Of a stretch of DNA of 27,805 nt, positions 24,549-27,805 are shown piece by piece. The notes under the pieces were generated by a model, which saw only the letters and a program-made list of their open reading frames with translations, was not told the DNA's origin and searched no databases. Within the stretch, counting starts at the first letter, position 1, and every line of letters begins with the position of its first letter. The translations under genes and the position numbers were made by a program. The DNA comes from Methylotenera_A sp031381645 (GTDB lineage Bacteria; Pseudomonadota; Gammaproteobacteria; Burkholderiales; Methylophilaceae), in contig JANMYB010000095.1 in NCBI GenBank assembly GCA_031381645.1, positions 1-27,805 of the forward strand. Reading direction: 5' to 3'.

Positions 24549-25721
24549 TTATTTAGGTGCGCCAGCAGGCAAGCTGGGAGCGGCTCCCAGAGCTTTAGGA
24601 TCAGTGACATGTGGCGCAATTGGCGCGCCAGGCGGCATCATATTGAGTTTAATTAAATTATCCGTAATCACTTTGTCGCCCGCGTTTAGGCCGCTCAAAA
24701 TAATCCAATCTGTACCTTTCCACTCACCCACCTTCACAGGCCGACGTTCCGCTTGGTTTTTGTCGTTGGCAATAAACACAAACGTGCCCTGCTCACCAGT
24801 GGAAACAGCCGCTTGCGGCACCAAAAATACGCCCTCCTGCGAGCCAGTGGTAACGCGAACGCGTACAAATTGGCCTGGCATCAATTTTTTTTCCTTATTC
24901 TCAAACGTAGCACGTAATTCCTGCGTACCCAAATTTGGATTAATTTGACTAGACATAAAATTAAGTTTACCTTTTTGCGCATATTCGCTGCCATCAGATA
25001 GAATCAGACTTATCTCTTTAGCCATACCGTCACTCATATGCCCACCTAAACTCGCCAACTCACTATCCGACAAGCTAAAACGCACCCAAATGGGCGAAGT
25101 TTGAACAATCGTTGTTAATAAACTGGTACCAGCCTGCACTAACGCGCCTTCAGAAAATTGAAAACGCCCTGCCATACCAGAAACTGGTGCGGTGACCCTT
25201 GTATAGGATAAATTCAACTCGGCCTCTTTAATGTTTGCCTGTGCTTGCATCATGCCCGCTTGCGAGATGCTGGCATCGCTTGTCGCATTATCGTATTCGC
25301 GCTGGCTAATCGATTGCGTCGCCAATAAGTCCTTCAAACGTGCCGATTCGCGCGAGGTTTGCGTTATACGTGCGCCTTGGCCTGCGGCGGAAGCTTTGGC
25401 TTGTGCAAGTGCGATTTGAAACGGCGCTGGGTCGATTAAAAACATCACTTGCCCCGCCTTCACTGGCGCGCCTTCTTCAAACATTTTTTTCAGAATAATG
25501 CCGCCGACGCGCGGGCGTACCTCTACTTCACTCGCACCTTCCGTTTCCGCAACCGCTTCTACGCTCATTGGCACCGATGTTGGCTCCACAGTAATCACGC
25601 TCACAGGCATGGCAGGCATTGCTGCGCCTGCAGGTGGAGCAGCATCTTTTTTATCGCAAGCTGGCAACAGCGCTGCTAATAAGACTAGTATCAGATAAAC
25701 ACTGTAATTAGTTAACTTCAT
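24549..25721 (-). CDS. RND efflux periplasmic adaptor lipoprotein (AcrA/MexA type)
   Basis: Membrane-fusion protein bridging pump and outer-membrane duct. From the ATG at 25721 it has 390 residues, with a lipoprotein signal and lipobox LPAC (Cys22), then a short Pro/Ala linker. Lipoyl-like halves (RVGGIILKKMFEEGAPVKAGQVMFLIDP; VTAPVSGMAGRFQFSEGALV) surround an alpha-hairpin about residues 90-160, and a beta-barrel domain contains GQFVRVRV. An upstream in-frame ATG at 25793 would cover the promoter dyad region; AGAGG just upstream favours 25721. First gene of the pump operon, under the shared operator. Confidence 0.94.
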   Translation of the reverse strand: MKLTNYSVYLILVLLAALLPACDKKDAAPPAGAAMPAMPVSVITVEPTSVPMSVEAVAETEGASEVEVRPRVGGIILKKMFEEGAPVKAGQVMFLIDPAPFQIALAQAKASAAGQGARITQTSRESARLKDLLATQSISQREYDNATSDASISQAGMMQAQANIKEAELNLSYTRVTAPVSGMAGRFQFSEGALVQAGTSLLTTIVQTSPIWVRFSLSDSELASLGGHMSDGMAKEISLILSDGSEYAQKGKLNFMSSQINPNLGTQELRATFENKEKKLMPGQFVRVRVTTGSQEGVFLVPQAAVSTGEQGTFVFIANDKNQAERRPVKVGEWKGTDWIILSGLNAGDKVITDNLIKLNMMPPGAPIAPHVTDPKALGAAPSLPAGAPK

Positions 25722-25775
25722 TGCCGCCTCTTTCATTGCTGTTTCGTACAATCCATTGAAATGACTAAAAAAACC

Positions 25776-25804
25776 TTGCTTACATACAGTCATGAATGTA
25801 TATT
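25776..25804 (+). promoter_or_regulatory. Candidate promoter of the TetR-type repressor gene
   Basis: TTGCTT (25776-25781), a 17-base spacer, TATATT (25799-25804). It overlaps the divergent efflux promoter and the operator, giving possible autoregulation. Confidence 0.5.
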
Positions 25805-25828
25805 ATATACAAACACGAATGTATGTAA
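25780..25828. promoter_or_regulatory. Dyad operator with two AcrR-like boxes in the divergent efflux/repressor gap
   Basis: A nested symmetrical region centred on 25804: outer arms TTACATAC (25780-25787) and GTATGTAA (25821-25828), inner palindrome GTATATTATATAC (25798-25810). It can be read as two tandem 24-base boxes, 25781-25804 and 25804-25827, each with the TACATACA...GAATGTAT pattern of the E. coli acrAB operator. It overlaps promoters in both directions, so the adjacent TetR-type repressor very probably binds here to control itself and the pump. Confidence 0.8.
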
Positions 25829-25829
25829 A
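25802..25829 (-). promoter_or_regulatory. Promoter of the efflux operon, inside the operator
   Basis: Minus-strand reading: TTTACA (top 25824-25829), a 16-base spacer, and a perfect TATAAT (top 25802-25807). Fully covered by the dyad operator, which implies repression by blocking RNA polymerase. Confidence 0.65.
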
Positions 25830-25854
25830 CAAATTTATTAAAAAGGTTTAATCC

Positions 25855-26472
25855 TTGGTCAGAAAAACTAAAGAAAACGCAGAACTCACCCGCCAACGCA
25901 TTATTGATGCGGCGCGCATGGTATTTTTATCGCGCGGCGTTAGTCGCTCTAGCCTTGAACATATTGCTACCGAAGCCCAAGTAACGCGTGGCGCGGTGTA
26001 TTGGCACTTTAAAAATAAAACTGAAATTTTTTATGCCATGCGCGATCAAGTTTTTCTGCCGCTCATCGATCGCATGGACGACACGCTTGCCATTGAAAGC
26101 AAAGAAGACCCGCTGACGCAAATTGAACAATCCCTAAGCGACACTATCAATGCGCTTAATGAGAACATTGAAATGCGTCAAACGTATGAAATTATGATGA
26201 TTAAATGCGAATATGTGGATGAATTTGCCACTGTTTTGCAGCAAATTATTCACAATTGCGCCAACATTACCGATAAATTTGAGCTGGCATACCAACGCGC
26301 AAGCACACAAGGCATATTGGCTGCAGGCCATATGCCGCGTGCCTTGGCACTAGATACGCATTTATTTTTTAGCGGCTTGCTGCATATGTGGGTAAAAGAT
26401 ACGGACGGCACGCGCTTTCGCTATCAAGCCATAGATCTAATTAAAGCGCACATTAATTTGCGTAGAAAATAA
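25855..26472 (+). CDS. TetR/AcrR-family transcriptional repressor of the adjacent RND pump
   Basis: A 205-residue regulator. The N-terminal DNA-binding domain reads TRQRIIDAARMVFLSRGVSRSSLEHIATEAQVTRGAVYWHF in two adjoining parts (residues 12-31 and 32-52), with helix-turn-helix about 32-51. It closely resembles AcrR, MexR-linked NalC-like and TtgR proteins. The C-terminal ligand-binding domain (about 60-200) is helical, including LSDTINALNENIEMRQTYEIMMIKCEYV-type AcrR_C features. The start is TTG at 25855, preceded by AAAAGG; no ATG lies before the helix-turn-helix. It is divergent from the efflux operon, and an operator with AcrR-like boxes lies between. Ligands are unknown. Confidence 0.93.
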   Translation: MVRKTKENAELTRQRIIDAARMVFLSRGVSRSSLEHIATEAQVTRGAVYWHFKNKTEIFYAMRDQVFLPLIDRMDDTLAIESKEDPLTQIEQSLSDTINALNENIEMRQTYEIMMIKCEYVDEFATVLQQIIHNCANITDKFELAYQRASTQGILAAGHMPRALALDTHLFFSGLLHMWVKDTDGTRFRYQAIDLIKAHINLRRK

Positions 26473-26482
26473 CGCAAAACAC

Positions 26483-26511
26483 TTGTAAATACAAAATGTT
26501 AGCGATAATAT
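26483..26511 (+). promoter_or_regulatory. Candidate promoter for the 113-residue gene
   Basis: TTGTAA (26483-26488), a 17-base spacer, TAATAT (26506-26511), about 30 bases before the TTG start. The -35 box lies in a small palindrome TTGTAAATACAA (26483-26494), flanked by AACA and TGTT, which could be an operator. Confidence 0.5.
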
Positions 26512-26539
26512 AGTGGCACACACTTAGCTAGGAAGCACG

Positions 26540-26881
26540 TTGAACATACACTCTGGCGAGATTTACGGCAAACAAACCGCAAATAAATTTGTGATGTATA
26601 ACGTGCTTAAAGTCAGCAAAGCCAAAGGCGATAGCAAGGATATTGTTACGCTGCAAAATATCGATAACCCGCTCAGCCTGTTTGAAACCACCGCGCAAAA
26701 ATTAGCGTCATCGGGCTATGTGCGCATCAGCCAAACGCCTTACATTGATTTAAATGCCGCCACACCAAAAAAACGCAAAGCCGCTAAAAAGCCAACGCGC
26801 TGCCCACTTACGTTTGATTTTTTAGAAGCGCGCGCTGATAGTGAACGCCCCGCTGCAGTATTGCCTGATTTATTCAATTAG
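26540..26881 (+). CDS. Small uncharacterised protein, 113 residues
   Basis: No family recognised. The start is TTG at 26540 with AGGA at 26530-26533. No signal peptide or membrane helix is seen. The N-terminal 75 residues look folded (mixed strands and helices: KFVMYNVLKVSKAKGDSKDI, LFETTAQKLASSGYVRISQ). They are followed by a strongly basic stretch (TPKKRKAAKKPTR, residues 75-87) and a C-terminal segment LTFDFLEARADSE that ends VLPDLFN. The basic patch suggests nucleic-acid contact, and the end loosely resembles a sliding-clamp peptide; both are guesses. Codon use is like its neighbours. It has its own candidate promoter and stands alone between the repressor gene and a repeat-like region. 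Confidence 0.7.
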   Translation: MNIHSGEIYGKQTANKFVMYNVLKVSKAKGDSKDIVTLQNIDNPLSLFETTAQKLASSGYVRISQTPYIDLNAATPKKRKAAKKPTRCPLTFDFLEARADSERPAAVLPDLFN

Positions 26882-27271
26882 CTTTATCTTTAAACCGCAT
26901 CTTTAAAAGAGATGCCCTGTAAGGCGCATAGATATTGGTCTGCAGGGAATCCATTTTAACAACAAATCAAAAGCCACTGGATTCCGTGTCAAGCACGGAA
27001 TGACGGCATTCGCATGGTTTTGACTTTAAATCCCCTGACAGCAAGCCGAAGTGCGCAGAAAAAATGAGATGAAGGCGAGGACTGTTTGAGTTCCGCGACA
27101 AGCCATGTTTTCAATGGCTTGTTAGGGCGAGTTCCGCAGCCGCTCATTTTTTGAGCAGCTGAGGGAAGCCGTAGGCCTTGATGTGGGGTAGCCTTTTCTT
27201 TGGTTTCTTTCTTTTGGCTAAGCAAAAGAAAGAAACTCGCCTAGAGGCGAAAAAAGTATCCCCTAAATTTC
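26882..27271. repeat. Gene-free, hairpin-rich repeat-like region (390 bases)
   Basis: No credible gene. From left to right it holds: a weak hairpin GCATCT/AGATGC (26897-26915); GGAATCCA (26946-26953) pairing with TGGATTCC (26978-26985); ATTCCGTG/CACGGAAT (26981-27001), which competes with the previous pair; a stretch with repeated CGAGTTCCGC-like words (about 27060-27150); a 14-base perfect stem GTTTCTTTCTTTTG / CAAAAGAAAGAAAC with six-base loop (27203-27236); and TCGCCT-AG-AGGCGA (27237-27250). From memory, the CACGGAATGACGG and the TTTCTTTTG...CAAAAGAAA motifs resemble dispersed non-coding repeats of betaproteobacteria. A minus-strand ORF at 26989-27225 crosses these hairpins and is not taken as a gene. 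Confidence 0.6.
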
Positions 27272-27739
27272 TTACTTACTTTTACAGAAATTACCATCAA
27301 CCGTCTCGGTTTTAACTTTGTCCCATTCTCGTTTAAGCATAGCCTGGGTTGATGTAATCAAAGTAGCCTGAAGTTTAAGATAATCCTCTGGTGTCATAGC
27401 ATTATTCCAACTTGGTAACCGAGCGATAAGCCTTTCAATATCTTGATCTTCTATATCATTAGGATTAAGCATCAAATGAATTTCGTTTTTTACTTTCTCT
27501 ATTTCTTTTTGAAGCTCAGGTCTTGAGCTATGGTTAGGATGAAATATCCATTGATCGCAAAGAGAACATAGAGTAGATATGCTCTCTCGAACCTTAGCAA
27601 TCCACTTTACCCTCTCGGATGTAACAGTATTAACAAACTGTGTCCGCTTGGCTATGTGGTGGTTAAAATAAAGATTAATAACTCCCAGCACAAAGGAAGC
27701 TGTTACGCCAAATTGTAATAAGAAATCTTTCACCATCAT
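27272..27739 (-). CDS. Uncharacterised small membrane-anchored protein, 155 residues
   Basis: No function recognised. One N-terminal hydrophobic helix (about 4-26, FLLQFGVTASFVLGVINLYF) is followed by HHIAKRTQFVNTVTSERVKWIAKVRESIS and a helical, charged cytoplasmic part, typical of many small accessory proteins with one anchor and a coiled body. The ATG at 27739 (or 27736) has AAGGGGA just upstream. Directly beyond that ribosome site the sequence is an inverted partial copy of this gene's own codons around residues 93-109. Located beside the repeat-like region, so it may belong to accessory DNA. It could equally be a real single gene next to an assembly fold-back. Confidence 0.65.
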   Translation of the reverse strand: MMVKDFLLQFGVTASFVLGVINLYFNHHIAKRTQFVNTVTSERVKWIAKVRESISTLCSLCDQWIFHPNHSSRPELQKEIEKVKNEIHLMLNPNDIEDQDIERLIARLPSWNNAMTPEDYLKLQATLITSTQAMLKREWDKVKTETVDGNFCKSK

Positions 27740-27750
27740 TTCCCCTTCAG

Positions 27751-27805
27751 TTAATCATAGTGATATAGAAGATCAAGATATTGAAAGGCTTATCGCTCGG
27801 TTACC
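27751..27805 (+). repeat. Inverted partial copy of the 155-residue gene at the window edge
   Basis: Bases 27761-27805 are the exact reverse complement of 27414-27458 (45 bases). Similarity continues to 27751 / 27468 with two mismatches, which change two amino acids. Read on the plus strand it encodes NHSDIEDQDIERLIARLP against NPNDIEDQDIERLIARLP in the intact gene. It is cut by the window end, so full length is unknown. Confidence 0.85.

Noticed and set aside
19941..26472. The efflux locus as a novel transport system
   Set aside because: All four parts match the standard adaptor, HAE-1 pump, outer-membrane factor and TetR-type repressor layout.
26989..27225. Minus-strand 78-residue ORF in the repeat-like region
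   Set aside because: It crosses strong hairpins, has low-complexity composition and no ribosome site. It fits the known habit of dispersed repeats to carry spurious open frames.

Overview
The window looks like chromosome from a methylotrophic betaproteobacterium, most likely family Methylophilaceae (Methylotenera or a close relative). The evidence is gene content and order: dnaX-ybaB-recR, an ubiG neighbourhood, the hfq-hflX-hflK-hflC-DUF2065-hisZ-purA block, and a four-gene cluster of archaeal-type coenzyme genes (MfnB, DUF447, dihydropteroate-synthase-like, DmrB-type flavoprotein). In bacteria that combination is tied to formaldehyde oxidation through tetrahydromethanopterin and methylofuran. 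The DNA is moderately AT-rich. The genus is an inference, because no rRNA gene or other decisive marker is present.

Layout. 1-2173 (+): 3' part of dnaX, then ybaB and recR (replication, nucleoid and recombinational repair). 2170-4866 (-): an MTA/SAH-deaminase-like amidohydrolase, ubiG and a HAD phosphatase, in the order known from Pseudomonas PA3170-PA3172; there the phosphatase is the cell-wall recycling enzyme MupP. 4913-6159 (-): an OmpA-type porin with its own promoter and a strong terminator. 6148-9439 (-): the C1-coenzyme cluster. 9458-9580: a structured palindromic element. 9577-16545 (-): hfq, hflX, hflK, hflC, DUF2065, a secreted FecR-domain protein, hisZ, purA. 16667-18070 (-): gltX. 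18238-19944 (+): a large protein with a probable divergent PilZ domain. 19941-25721 (-): a tripartite RND efflux operon (adaptor, pump, outer-membrane factor), read divergently from a TetR/AcrR-type repressor at 25855-26472; the two share a dyad operator/promoter region. 26540-26881 (+): small unknown gene. 26882-27271: non-coding, hairpin-rich repeat-like DNA. 27272-27739 (-): small membrane-anchored unknown protein, followed at the window edge by an inverted partial copy of its own middle.

How it fits together. Most of the window is conserved housekeeping DNA. The metabolic signature is the coenzyme cluster: MfnB makes the furan precursor of methylofuran, DmrB performs the last reduction to tetrahydromethanopterin, and the two genes between them lack firmly assigned reactions. 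The least explained parts are the PilZ-like protein, the FecR gene inside the hfl-purA block, the palindromic element below purA, and the right end (26882-27805), which reads as accessory DNA. No tRNA, rRNA, CRISPR array, transposase or phage gene was seen, and I found no clear evidence of a wholly new system.
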